Source: a virus
Length of the DNA stretch: 51,627 bases
Virus record (IMG/VR): IMGVR_UViG_3300017917_003407
Location: 1-51,627 of that record
Reading direction: 5' to 3' (one strand)
Below the pieces are notes generated by a model. That model saw only the letters and a list, made by a program, of their open reading frames with translations, had not been told where the DNA came from and did not search any database. The position numbers and the translations under genes are program-made. Positions 10,601 to 17,825 of the stretch are shown here, piece after piece (within the stretch, counting starts at the first letter, position 1; the number at the start of each line of letters is the position of its first letter).

Positions 10601-10776
10601 TCTCACTGGTACGCGATCTTGGTAACGCAGCTCTCGGCGGTGGATATGAACCATATCCTCACAGAAACATCTTCCCAGATGGTCCTGATGTACTCACAGT
10701 TCTCGTAACTAACGTAGGTAACGTAGGTGTTGCAACCGTTCTCGGTCGTCTCTCCTGGACAGAAGCACAGGCTTGA
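7675..10776 (+). CDS. Large conserved virion structural protein
   Basis: A 1033-residue protein of a type I recognise as widespread in T4-like cyanophages (start MARKVLFDTQYTFNPATRTI). It has at least two copies of a beta-rich module (H.L..G..V.V.G....NG.F.V......TF.Y) near residues 270-330 and 400-460. The 41927 fibre carries the same kind of module. The gene is visibly richer in C-ending codons (aac, ttc, atc) than its neighbours, as expected for a highly expressed virion gene or a different origin. The consensus late promoter and good Shine-Dalgarno support strong late expression. Its position in the particle is not known to me. Confidence 0.65.
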   Translation: MARKVLFDTQYTFNPATRTITIPRAIPRERVVLITNVTTNQVIYNFSDPALKATSYSIAANTNNQNISNVSYTTTIVLNYNTAAMSASDKLSILVDEYDEKFTPAEVYVDPANKMRVSTPQSMIDTDFELSTQPSKWETVTTTNLRPFAYASIGSTVGFVGGFVGLSTISSITLPTGSKTVTVNLSVGTAPTNGQPIIVQDTILPIASGVFIVESGGGTNSFTYSAKSLNNTTTTAMFDPFRTVIYPGNTYYQAGIGTQGAVYTITSGLAVTVTTPGNQVHGLSVGNFIAVNGITGTNPPNGNFQVASITGPSTFTFYANAIPSGLTTSSSQVFTRPQGISLHRAFDGGVTFSNNSMSNNERIVRQTRRYFRYQSGKGIQFSGGTIFKPNFNVDTITSSGTTVTVTVKDQHNLQPGASVTVFGANESAYNGTFVVDRVINMYTFVYTALAVPSAATASGNYIVACNSWYGAVTRVGPYDDQNGMFFEFDGQTMWAVRRNSIFQISGRASATFGSCVITQTDANQPTLFSKQLNPGDYIVLRGNSYRVVDILSDTSLTISPAYKGPSTINMVVSKTVDIRVPQSQWNLDRCDGTGPSGYSLDLSRMQMYYIDYTWYGAGFIRWGFRGADGNVFYVHKVANNNANTQAYMRSGNLPGRYEVATVAPITKTTGFVGALDSFVGIASTAGFPPSGVAVIKDTRVWEYVNYTGIGTTALTGVTRAQAGGNPSLTITSGSVAGSATTAGIQIGQRVVGPFPDGTYVANIGVGSITHSNAALTTLAGVAVTYAPLGYPAAQNFPFSATAPANVELAYPTFGPSMSHWGASVMMDGRYDDDKSLLFTYGQVTTTTIAQGATKALFSVRIAPSVDNGVPAAYANREVVNRMQLILRTLDIAALTPSGVNANLLARIVINGIPYNAVVGSNLQTTWTNAVNSAAGIVNSSFAQIADYSQSGGNTQVYGGEVTGGFFIGSGANSVDLSLVRDLGNAALGGGYEPYPHRNIFPDGPDVLTVLVTNVGNVGVATVLGRLSWTEAQA

Positions 10777-10808
10777 TCTTTTAAAACTACAATTAATGGT
10801 GTTCAATT

Positions 10809-12011
10809 ATGCCTCTTAATCAACTCCGTCATATTCATCCTACACCTTTAGTTGTTAGTGGTCTTGAGATCAGAGGTGGAAACATTGCTGGAAGTTTAAC
10901 CGGTGATGTCACCGGTAACATAAACGCTACCACAGGTGTTTCCACCTTTACAGTCATTAGTGGAGTAGGCACCGCTGGAATCAGCAGTGCCTATATCACT
11001 ACACTCAATGACGGCCCCTTAGCTGGTTACCGGAATAGAGTGATAAATGGCGATTTCAGAATTGATCAAAGGAACGTAGGTGCAGCACAAACTATTAGCG
11101 CAGGTGCCGCTCTGTCATATACAGCAGATCGTTGGTGGGCTCACTCAACTGCTGTTGCAATTCAAGGTCAGCAAATTCTTGGTATTGGTTCTGGAGCACC
11201 TTTACAGAACCGCTATGTGTTCAGTAAATTTAATCAAGTTACTCCAACTGTTGTTCTATTTGGACAAAGAATTGAGTCTGCAAATACTCATGATTTAGCA
11301 GGTAATACTGCTACCATTTCTGTAGAACTTGCACACAGTGCAGCTTTAACAGATGGTCCTGGTATTGGTTGGACTGTTTTCCATCCAACTTATCAACCAG
11401 ATACTTTTGGATCTATTGCAGCTCCAACAAAAACTCCATTTGCAACAGGAACCATTACTGTAGGTCCTTCAAATAGAAGATATACTGCTACTTTCCCAGT
11501 TGCAATTGGTGCAACAATGGGTATTGAGATTGTATTCAGTGCAACTGGAATTTCAACAAACAGCGTAGCAATTGGTGCTACTGCCCCTGGCGGTGGTCTA
11601 GTTGCATTTGGTGCAGTTCAACTTGAAAGAGGTCCAGTAGCTACTCCTTTTGAAAGAAGAAGTTATGCTCATGAGTTAATGCTCTGCCAGAGATATTTTG
11701 AAAAAACATTTGCACAAAATATTGCACCTGCACAAAACGTTGCTACTTTTGCTGGTTCAATTACTGGAACAGGTGCAGCAACAAACACTGCATTTGGTGC
11801 ACAATGGTGGTTTAAGGTTGAAAAGTTTGCAACTCCTTCAGTTGTAACTTATACTCCAAACGCAGCATCTGCTACTTGGTCAACTAACACAACAACACCT
11901 ACTCTCTCTGGTGCTATCTTTGGTAACTCTGGAATTTATCTGAACGGTACAACTTCTGTAACCGCAGGTAATAACTATTCTATCCACGCTATCGCATATT
12001 CGGAGCTCTGA
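10809..12011 (+). CDS. Tail fibre with carbohydrate-binding-like C-terminal domain
   Basis: A 400-residue protein. A short N-terminal repeat region (GGNIAGSLTGDVTGNINAT) leads into a long domain with NRVINGDFRIDQRNVG, YTADRW and LERGPVATPFERRSYAHEL. I recognise this signature from phage and bacterial fibre proteins with a jelly-roll, carbohydrate-binding-like fold. A small fibre-assembly-like gene follows after four bases, the usual fibre/chaperone order. It is therefore a candidate receptor-binding protein. Codon use in the first 300 bases follows the preceding GC-richer gene. Confidence 0.65.
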   Translation: MPLNQLRHIHPTPLVVSGLEIRGGNIAGSLTGDVTGNINATTGVSTFTVISGVGTAGISSAYITTLNDGPLAGYRNRVINGDFRIDQRNVGAAQTISAGAALSYTADRWWAHSTAVAIQGQQILGIGSGAPLQNRYVFSKFNQVTPTVVLFGQRIESANTHDLAGNTATISVELAHSAALTDGPGIGWTVFHPTYQPDTFGSIAAPTKTPFATGTITVGPSNRRYTATFPVAIGATMGIEIVFSATGISTNSVAIGATAPGGGLVAFGAVQLERGPVATPFERRSYAHELMLCQRYFEKTFAQNIAPAQNVATFAGSITGTGAATNTAFGAQWWFKVEKFATPSVVTYTPNAASATWSTNTTTPTLSGAIFGNSGIYLNGTTSVTAGNNYSIHAIAYSEL

Positions 12012-12015
12012 TACT

Positions 12016-12264
12016 ATGGCATATCAATTAACAGATACTGATGTAATTATTCGTTTATCTGATGGTGCTATGATTCCGCCAGATGAGCGTAATACTGATT
12101 ATCAAGAGTATCTCAGATGGTATAATGCTCATAAGGATAATGAACCACTTCCTTATGAAGCACCAGAACCAATTGTACTGAGTCCAGAAGAGAAACTTGC
12201 ATCTGCAGGTTTAAGTGTAGACGAACTCAAAGGTCTATTAGATTCAGCATCATCTGGAACCTGA
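12016..12264 (+). CDS. Probable tail fibre assembly protein
   Basis: An 82-residue acidic protein with the pattern IRLSDGAMIPPDERNTDYQE and then YLRWYNA, typical of short proteins and C-terminal domains encoded after phage tail fibre genes. The second half is Pro/Glu-rich with a predicted helix (SPEEKLASAGLSVDELKGLL). It lies four bases downstream of the carbohydrate-binding-like fibre, matching the family's usual position. A chaperone role in fibre trimerisation is inferred from this context. Confidence 0.6.
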   Translation: MAYQLTDTDVIIRLSDGAMIPPDERNTDYQEYLRWYNAHKDNEPLPYEAPEPIVLSPEEKLASAGLSVDELKGLLDSASSGT

Positions 12265-12270
12265 TAAATA
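12263..12270 (+). promoter_or_regulatory. Possible late promoter element
   Basis: GATAAATA overlaps the stop codon of the preceding gene. It could give late transcription of the glycosyl genes in addition to the sigma70-like promoter just downstream. Confidence 0.4.
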
Positions 12271-12317
12271 CTGACGAAAGTTGACTTTTTGAGTCAATTG
12301 AACTATATTGTCAGTAT
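12268..12317 (+). promoter_or_regulatory. Sigma70-like promoter inside a nested inverted repeat
   Basis: TTGACT at 12281-12286, a 17-bp spacer and TATATT at 12304-12309 form a good promoter. The -35 hexamer is one arm of a perfect hairpin (TTGACT/AGTCAA at 12292-12297). An outer perfect 8-bp repeat (ATACTGAC 12268-12275, GTCAGTAT 12310-12317) encloses both. Transcription would begin near 12316, after the possible TTG start at 12308, which supports ATG 12332 as the real start of the next gene. Confidence 0.65.
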
Positions 12318-12331
12318 GCTTCATAATTTTT

Positions 12332-13339
12332 ATGTCAGAAGATCTGAATTTTGTAAAAATTGCAGTAGAAAAGGGGGGTAGTATTCACCCCCTTATTATT
12401 CCTGCTAAAGATTTAAAAGGCCCATCACTCACGAATCCTTCGGTTTTCGTGGATGATGGGAAAATTTTAGTAAATTTAAGAAATATTAATTATACATTAT
12501 ATCATTCAGAAAGAAAGAAATATACAAATCATTGGGGTCCACTAGTATACATTCACCCCGAAAATGATCTTCATCTTCGTACATGGAATTATATGTGCGA
12601 AATGAATGATGATATGAGTATTAAATGGTATCAACGAATCGATACATCAAAATTTCCAGATAAAGAACTTTGGGATTTTGTAGGATTAGAGGACTGCCGT
12701 ATTGTTCGTTGGGATGGTAAATTATATTACACTGGTGTTAGAAGAGATTTAGACACCATTGGAACTGGTAGAATGGAATTGTCTGAGGTTGAAATTGCAG
12801 ACAATTCAATTATCACTGAAAGGTCGGTAAAAGAAGTTGCACAGCATCGTATTCCGATTCCTGGCAATGGAGAGTCTTATTGTGAAAAGAATTGGATGCC
12901 AATTCTTGATATGCCGTATCATTATGTCAAATGGACAAATGGTACTGAAGTCGTTCGATATGATGTTGAAACTGGTGAATGTATTAAAGTTGTAGGTAAA
13001 CAATGGAAAGATCTTGGAACCTATGATATGCGTGGAGGATCTCAGGTCATTCCTTATGATGGTGGATATTTGGCCTTAATTCATGAAACTTATCTTTTCC
13101 GTAGCAAAGTTGAAAGAAAAGATGCAATTTATCGCCATCGATTTGTCTTCTGGGATAAGAATTGGGATATAGTTAAAGTTTCTAAAATCTTCTCTTTCAT
13201 GTGTGCAGATATTGAATTTGCAGTTGGAATGGCACCATACAAAAAAGACTTCTTGATTACTTTTGGATTCCAAGATAATGGTGCATATCTTCTCCGTGTT
13301 CCTCAAAATGTTGTAAAGGATTTTCTTTATGAATCATGA
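12332..13339 (+). CDS. Five-bladed beta-propeller glycosidase-like protein
   Basis: A 335-residue protein with repeated propeller motifs: NPSVFVDDGKILVNLRN, GLEDCRIVRWDGKLYYTG, CEKNWMPI, GGSQVIPYDGGYLALIHE and FAVGMAPY. These resemble the GH43/GH130-type five-bladed propellers found beside glycosyltransferases. The acidic GLEDCR position corresponds to the conserved sugar-contacting region of such proteins; whether it is hydrolase, phosphorylase or binding protein cannot be told. I chose ATG 12332 because the in-frame TTG at 12308 lies within the promoter. The stop overlaps the next ATG (ATGA), so it is probably translated together with the glycosyltransferase fusion and acts on the same glycan. 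Confidence 0.6.
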   Translation: MSEDLNFVKIAVEKGGSIHPLIIPAKDLKGPSLTNPSVFVDDGKILVNLRNINYTLYHSERKKYTNHWGPLVYIHPENDLHLRTWNYMCEMNDDMSIKWYQRIDTSKFPDKELWDFVGLEDCRIVRWDGKLYYTGVRRDLDTIGTGRMELSEVEIADNSIITERSVKEVAQHRIPIPGNGESYCEKNWMPILDMPYHYVKWTNGTEVVRYDVETGECIKVVGKQWKDLGTYDMRGGSQVIPYDGGYLALIHETYLFRSKVERKDAIYRHRFVFWDKNWDIVKVSKIFSFMCADIEFAVGMAPYKKDFLITFGFQDNGAYLLRVPQNVVKDFLYES

Positions 13340-16300
13340 GTATTTCGATAATTTGTGCATGTAAAAATAGAGAAGAATCATTAAGAATATCTCTTCAATC
13401 CTGGTTGTGTTTTGATCAAATTAAAGAAATTATTATTGTTGATTGGACTTCTGATAAACCAATATCACATTTGACAAAAAATGATGATAGAATAAAAGTC
13501 ATCAGGGTTGAAAATGAAAAGTATTTTAATTTATCTCAACCATTAAATCTTGCATCAAAACTTGCAACTGGTGATTGTATTCTAAAATTGGATTGTGATT
13601 ATATTCTTAATCCGTATCACAGTTTTTTTGAAAATTATGATATTGATGAAAGATCATTCATGTCTGGTAATCATAATGTAAAACAACATGAATTTTGGAA
13701 TGGTCAAGGATATGGAATTGATCTCAAGAATATGCACATTATTGACATTTATGATTATGTTGTTACCTACACTCACTACTTTAAATATCTAAAAGGAATG
13801 TTATTTGTTCATCGAAGTTCTTTTGAACATATCGGTGGATTTAATGAAAATATTGATAATTATGGTTGGGAAGATAGTGACATTATTCATCGATTAGAAC
13901 TTTTGGGACTAGAACATAAAAAAATTAATTATGATCATTCACTGATTCACATTCCACATCCAGATCGGAAAAGATTTGAAAATTGTAAAATTTATGATCC
14001 AGTAGAAGAAGAAGATTTAAAGAAACAAATTTCACCAGAAGTTCCTCAAGATCGAGCTCAATGGGAAATAGAATACTTTTTATCACACAAATATATTGGT
14101 GAAAATCAAAAAAAATTTGTAAAAGTCGATGATCCTTATGTAAATCAAAAGTTTGATTGGGATATTGAAAAAGTAAATGAACAGTACTATGTTGCTAAAA
14201 AAATGTCTAAACTTGATAATTTTCCTTCAGTTTATTATATTAGTCTAGAAGAAAGTAAAGATCGTCAAAAAAATATTGAAGACCAGTTTGGACTTTATAA
14301 TATTGATACTCGTGCAATTATTTCAAAACGATTTGCAGAGTGTGATGATAAAGTTACTGGACCATTAGTTGATATTTTAGATGATGGTACAAAAGGATGT
14401 GTTGTATCTCATCTCAAAATGATAGAAAAGTGGTATAATGAAACTGATGAAGACTATGCATTTTTCTGTGAAGATGATTTAAGTTTAGAAACAATTGATT
14501 ATTGGAATTTTACATGGGAAGAATTCATTGGAAGTCTTCCTGAAGATGCCGAATGTGTTCAGTTGTGTTGTGTTCGTCCTGATGAGATTGATATTCAACT
14601 TAGAGAAAGAACGCCATATGATTGGTCGGTAACTGCATATATTCTTACTCGGGATTATGCTAAGAAAATTATTGATAGATATTGTTTAGAAGACTCATAT
14701 CATTTGGAAATTTATGATACAGAATTTTATCCAATGCCAGAAAGCGTTTTATTTTTTGGAATTGGTAAAGTTTATAGTATAAATTTATTTGTAGAGGATC
14801 AAAAGTTAAAATCTACATTTGCTGAAGTTAATAAATTAGAAACAGGCCAAAAAGAATACCATACGGAAACCTATAATCATGTAATGAATTGGTGGAAATC
14901 AAATGGTAAAAATGCAAATATTATTTCTAAAAAAGATGTTCCCATGAAGAAAAAATACGAAGATGAATTGCAAAATCTCTTAACTAATTTTGCTCTTGAT
15001 CCTGAAGATCCAGATGCTAATTTTCAATTAGCTCTATGGTATGAAAAGGAGAATCATACAGCTCCTGCACTATCTTATTTCCTTCGTTGTGCAGAGCGTA
15101 CCACAGACAAGGATTTTGCCTATGTGGCACTGATTAAAGGGCACTACTGCTATGAGAGACAGGGAACACGCGACACCACCGCCAAGACGCTTCTACAACA
15201 CGCTCTGTGCCTTCTTCCGAGAAGACCAGAGGCATATTTTCTTGCTGCAAGATTTCATGAAAAAAGACAACAATGGCAAGATTCCTATATCTATGCACAT
15301 CTAGGATTGGAGGTATCTGACTTTAATCAACCTGAACTCAAAGCTGATGTAGAATATCCAGGAAAATATGGTCTTCTTTTTCAAAAAGCACTTGCTGCTT
15401 ATTGGTGGGAGAAGGTTGATGAGTCTAAAGAAATTCTTTTAGATCTCAAAAACAATTACCAAATGAAAAATAATTACTATGAATTGGTCATAAGTAATTT
15501 AAAAACTCTTGGTGTATCTGAGGAACAATCTGAAAAAAAGACATTAACTATTACGGATGATAAATTAGATATCGTTTTACAGGGATCCTATGATGAATTT
15601 ACAGATCAAATTATTCGTGAATATGTAAGACTTCCTTTTATTCGTAATATTATTGTTTCTTGTTGGAAGGACGATAAGACAAATTATTATGTTGATGATC
15701 GTGTTGAATATATTAGAAATGATTATCCTCAAACATTTGGTACTGATAATAGGAATTTGCAGTTGGTTTCTTCTCTTGAAGGAGTTAAAAGAGTTAAAAC
15801 AAAATATGCTGCAAAGATGAGAACAGATCAGAAATATAATTATGACAGCATGATGAAAATGTATGAGTACTTTATGGAAAATAAAGATACTGATACAAAG
15901 TTTGAATTTGATTCTGATAAACCAAAAAATAAAATTTTTGTATCTGCAATTTATCCAAGTTTACTGTTTCATCCCAAGGATCATATCTTTTGGGGAAATA
16001 CTTCTGACTTAGTTGATTTGTTTGATATTCCCTTGGAGATTGGAGGATTGTCTGATAAAATTAAAGTTGGAAAAGATCATCTTGCAAAATACTATAACTT
16101 TTTTGTAAGATCTGAAACTTATATTGGCGCACACTATTGTTCCAATTTTGATGAAAGACTCAAAATTTGTTTACTTGAACCAAATAAATATCTTTATGAT
16201 AATGCTCCAAGTTGGAATGATGTTTATGAAATTAGTAAAAGTTTAACACCTAAGGTATTTAAATCCTTTCCAAGGGAAGGAATTGACTTTTCTTGGCCCA

Positions 16301-16377
16301 AGAAAAATATGGATTCATATCCATATGATGATCAGAAGAAATATTACAATGAGTGTTGGGCAGAAGACGGGTATTGA
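13336..16377 (+). CDS. Multidomain glycosyltransferase: GT2 + GT25 + TPR-like + WavE
   Basis: A 1013-residue fusion. Residues 1-250 are a GT2-type transferase: CACKNREESL at the start, a DxD-like KLDCDYIL, and the acceptor motif GGFNENIDNYGWEDSD. Residues 295-500 are a GT25 (LPS) transferase: YYISLEESKDRQKN, KGCVVSHLKM and the catalytic-type FCEDDLSLE. Residues 545-735 are helical repeats like TPRs (DPDANFQLALWYEKE, RRPEAYFLAARFHEK). Residues 745-1013 match the WavE LPS-synthesis domain: VLQGSYDEF, IIVSCWKDD, KYAAKMRTDQKY. It probably builds or alters a glycan on host LPS or on the virion. Translation is coupled to the upstream propeller gene. Confidence 0.75.
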   Translation: MSISIICACKNREESLRISLQSWLCFDQIKEIIIVDWTSDKPISHLTKNDDRIKVIRVENEKYFNLSQPLNLASKLATGDCILKLDCDYILNPYHSFFENYDIDERSFMSGNHNVKQHEFWNGQGYGIDLKNMHIIDIYDYVVTYTHYFKYLKGMLFVHRSSFEHIGGFNENIDNYGWEDSDIIHRLELLGLEHKKINYDHSLIHIPHPDRKRFENCKIYDPVEEEDLKKQISPEVPQDRAQWEIEYFLSHKYIGENQKKFVKVDDPYVNQKFDWDIEKVNEQYYVAKKMSKLDNFPSVYYISLEESKDRQKNIEDQFGLYNIDTRAIISKRFAECDDKVTGPLVDILDDGTKGCVVSHLKMIEKWYNETDEDYAFFCEDDLSLETIDYWNFTWEEFIGSLPEDAECVQLCCVRPDEIDIQLRERTPYDWSVTAYILTRDYAKKIIDRYCLEDSYHLEIYDTEFYPMPESVLFFGIGKVYSINLFVEDQKLKSTFAEVNKLETGQKEYHTETYNHVMNWWKSNGKNANIISKKDVPMKKKYEDELQNLLTNFALDPEDPDANFQLALWYEKENHTAPALSYFLRCAERTTDKDFAYVALIKGHYCYERQGTRDTTAKTLLQHALCLLPRRPEAYFLAARFHEKRQQWQDSYIYAHLGLEVSDFNQPELKADVEYPGKYGLLFQKALAAYWWEKVDESKEILLDLKNNYQMKNNYYELVISNLKTLGVSEEQSEKKTLTITDDKLDIVLQGSYDEFTDQIIREYVRLPFIRNIIVSCWKDDKTNYYVDDRVEYIRNDYPQTFGTDNRNLQLVSSLEGVKRVKTKYAAKMRTDQKYNYDSMMKMYEYFMENKDTDTKFEFDSDKPKNKIFVSAIYPSLLFHPKDHIFWGNTSDLVDLFDIPLEIGGLSDKIKVGKDHLAKYYNFFVRSETYIGAHYCSNFDERLKICLLEPNKYLYDNAPSWNDVYEISKSLTPKVFKSFPREGIDFSWPKKNMDSYPYDDQKKYYNECWAEDGY

Positions 16378-16402
16378 CAGATCTCCCATTATCCCCTATA
16401 AT
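16374..16402 (+). promoter_or_regulatory. Consensus sigma70-type promoter for a small RNA
   Basis: TTGACA (16374-16379), exactly 17 bp, TATAAT (16397-16402). The -35 overlaps the stop codon of the glycosyltransferase gene. Predicted transcription start is 16409, the first base of a hairpin. The -10 is flanked by a CCATTAT/ATAATGG inverted repeat. Confidence 0.8.
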
Positions 16403-16408
16403 AATGGA

Positions 16409-16516
16409 GTCTTCAGAGTTCTTTGTAGCTTTGAGACTCTAAGACCCTTTTCAGTGGTGCGAAAAGGTAATTGGTGGTGGATACGAAGAGGGGAGAATTT
16501 TCTCTCCTCTTTTTTC
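16409..16516 (+). ncRNA. Candidate phage small RNA with three hairpins
   Basis: A discrete transcription unit of about 108 nt with no sensible ORF, between a perfect promoter and an intrinsic terminator. Hairpin 1 is GTCTT-c-AGAGT (16409-16419) with ACTCTAAGAC (16436-16445). Hairpin 2 is CCTTTTC (16446-16452) with GAAAAGG (16461-16467) and loop AGTGGTGC. A GGTAATTGGTGGTGG single-stranded stretch follows, then the terminator. I do not recognise the family. It could instead be a terminated leader for the glutaredoxin gene. Confidence 0.65.
16486..16516 (+). terminator. Intrinsic terminator of the small RNA
   Basis: AAGAGGGGAGA (16486-16496) pairs with TCTCTCCTCTT (16501-16511) around the loop ATTT, an 11-bp stem with one G-U pair, followed by a T-run to 16515. 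Confidence 0.85.
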
Positions 16517-16547
16517 TTATAAATTAATGTATATCTTTTATAGTCTC

Positions 16548-16790
16548 ATGAAATTTATTGTTTACTCAAAAGATGAGTGTCCTTATTGCTATAAGGTAAA
16601 ACAAGTTTTAGAATTGACAGGAAACGAATTTGTAGTGTATACTTTAAATCAAGACTTTACCAAAGAAGATTTTATTCAAAAATTTGGTGAAGGTTCTACT
16701 TTTCCACAAGTTCTTTGTAATGAAGAAAAAATTGGTGGATGTGTAGACACGATTAAATTTCTGAAAGAACGTCAAAAAATTGCAAAATAA
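16548..16790 (+). CDS. Glutaredoxin
   Basis: An 80-residue thiol-disulfide oxidoreductase with the CPYC active site at residues 11-14, the cis-proline motif TFPQV and the glutathione-site GG.VD pattern (KIGGCVD). Length and motifs fit a classical dithiol glutaredoxin; T4-like phages use these as reductants for ribonucleotide reductase. I chose ATG 16548 (MKFIVYS) over the in-frame ATG at 16527 because family proteins begin directly with this first beta strand. It lies just after the small RNA terminator, so its own promoter is unclear. Confidence 0.9.
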   Translation: MKFIVYSKDECPYCYKVKQVLELTGNEFVVYTLNQDFTKEDFIQKFGEGSTFPQVLCNEEKIGGCVDTIKFLKERQKIAK

Positions 16791-16818
16791 TAACATAAAT
16801 AACAGAGAACTCGATCAT

Positions 16819-16965
16819 ATGAATCGAGGTATTGAACTCATTCTTAATGGAGGAAAAAGAAAGCAACCCAAGTCTTTACATTTTGTATTCAGAAAGATGG
16901 TTTGCTTTCTAAAACGGGAAGTAAACATCTACTTTGAATTTTCTTTAAGTAAAAGAAAGAAGTAG
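16819..16965 (+). CDS. Small basic protein, unrecognised function
   Basis: A 48-residue highly basic protein (start MNRGIELILNGGKRK) with an alternating hydrophobic/basic C-terminal half suggestive of beta strands (VNIYFEFSLSKRKK). I recall similar short proteins in cyanophages at comparable positions but know no function. ATG 16819 is preferred to an upstream in-frame TTG. It lies 28 bases after the glutaredoxin stop and 17 before the next gene's ATG, so probably one operon. Confidence 0.5.
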   Translation: MNRGIELILNGGKRKQPKSLHFVFRKMVCFLKREVNIYFEFSLSKRKK

Positions 16966-16982
16966 TTTCCCGGAGTAAAACA

Positions 16983-17201
16983 ATGTTAGCCACAAGTTTA
17001 GTATTTGGTTCTTTTTTAACCGTACTGTTTTTCATTGTTGGACTGTTAATTGGATGGGTTGCCAGAGAATATAGGATGAATTACCGAGAAATTCCCCAGT
17101 TTCATCCTGAAATGTATGATTCTAATGGAAATATTATTCCCGATGAAATTTTAGCAGTTCGTTTTGAGAATGATTTTCTTGAAGATGATGAAGAAGATTA
17201 A
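16983..17201 (+). CDS. Small single-pass membrane protein
   Basis: A 72-residue protein. Residues 1-26 form a hydrophobic helix (SLVFGSFLTVLFFIVGLLIGW) followed by AREYR, so the basic flank should keep the C-terminus cytoplasmic. The tail is acidic and ends in DDEED. A CCGGAG Shine-Dalgarno precedes the ATG. It is a common type of cyanophage protein of unknown role, possibly anchoring a partner at the host membrane. Confidence 0.65.
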   Translation: MLATSLVFGSFLTVLFFIVGLLIGWVAREYRMNYREIPQFHPEMYDSNGNIIPDEILAVRFENDFLEDDEED

Positions 17202-17228
17202 TTAAATTATTGTTGATTTTTTTAAAAT

Positions 17229-17825
17229 ATGACTACATCGCAAACAAAAGCAAAACCAAGAACAACAACTAGGAAAAAAACCGTAGTTGTTAATGAAAAT
17301 CTTCCAGCAAATCCCTTTGCATTTGAAGTTTTTGAATTAATTTCTAGTCAAAAAACAAATGCTAAAAAAGTTGAATTGTTGAGAAGATATGATCATCCCT
17401 CATTAAAAACACTTTTTATTTGGAATTTTGATGAAAGTGTAATTTCTATTCTTCCTGAAGGGGATGTCCCATATGCCGCTACCAGTGAACAAAATTCTTT
17501 TAGTGGTACATTGAGTGGAAAAATTGAAGATGCAGTAAATAAAATGGAAGAATTGGGATCCAATTCTCTTGGTTCTCAAGATCAAGGTCGTTCTTCAATT
17601 CGTAAAGAATATACAAAATTTTATAATTTTGTTAAAGGAGGAAATGATTCATTAAGTTCTCTTCGTAGAGAAACAATGTTTATTAATATTCTTCAAGGTC
17701 TTCATCCACTTGAAGCTGAAATAATTTGTTTGGTTAAAGATAAGAAATTGGAAACTAAGTATAAAATTTCAAAAGAAATTGTTTCTGAAGCTTATCCTGA
17801 TATTCAATGGGGAAATCGTTCATGA
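17229..17825 (+). CDS. Conserved cyanophage protein, function unknown
   Basis: A 198-residue soluble protein. A basic Thr/Lys-rich N-terminus (residues 1-20) is followed by a conserved-looking core: NPFAFEVFELISSQKT, YDHPSLKTLFIWNFDE and VISILPEGDVPY. The C-terminal third is helical (GLHPLEAEIICLVKDKKL). I recognise this as a family common to T4-like marine phages (possibly DUF6433) without known activity. It is translationally coupled to the next gene by an ATGA overlap. Confidence 0.6.
   Translation: MTTSQTKAKPRTTTRKKTVVVNENLPANPFAFEVFELISSQKTNAKKVELLRRYDHPSLKTLFIWNFDESVISILPEGDVPYAATSEQNSFSGTLSGKIEDAVNKMEELGSNSLGSQDQGRSSIRKEYTKFYNFVKGGNDSLSSLRRETMFINILQGLHPLEAEIICLVKDKKLETKYKISKEIVSEAYPDIQWGNRS

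Noticed and set aside
12308-12331. Upstream TTG start for the propeller gene
   Set aside because: It overlaps the -10 box of the predicted promoter, so it would precede the transcript; ATG 12332 gives the family-like N-terminus.
16283-16522. 79-codon frame across the small RNA
   Set aside because: It starts inside the glycosyltransferase gene, runs through the promoter, hairpins and terminator, and has no ribosome site or protein-like composition.
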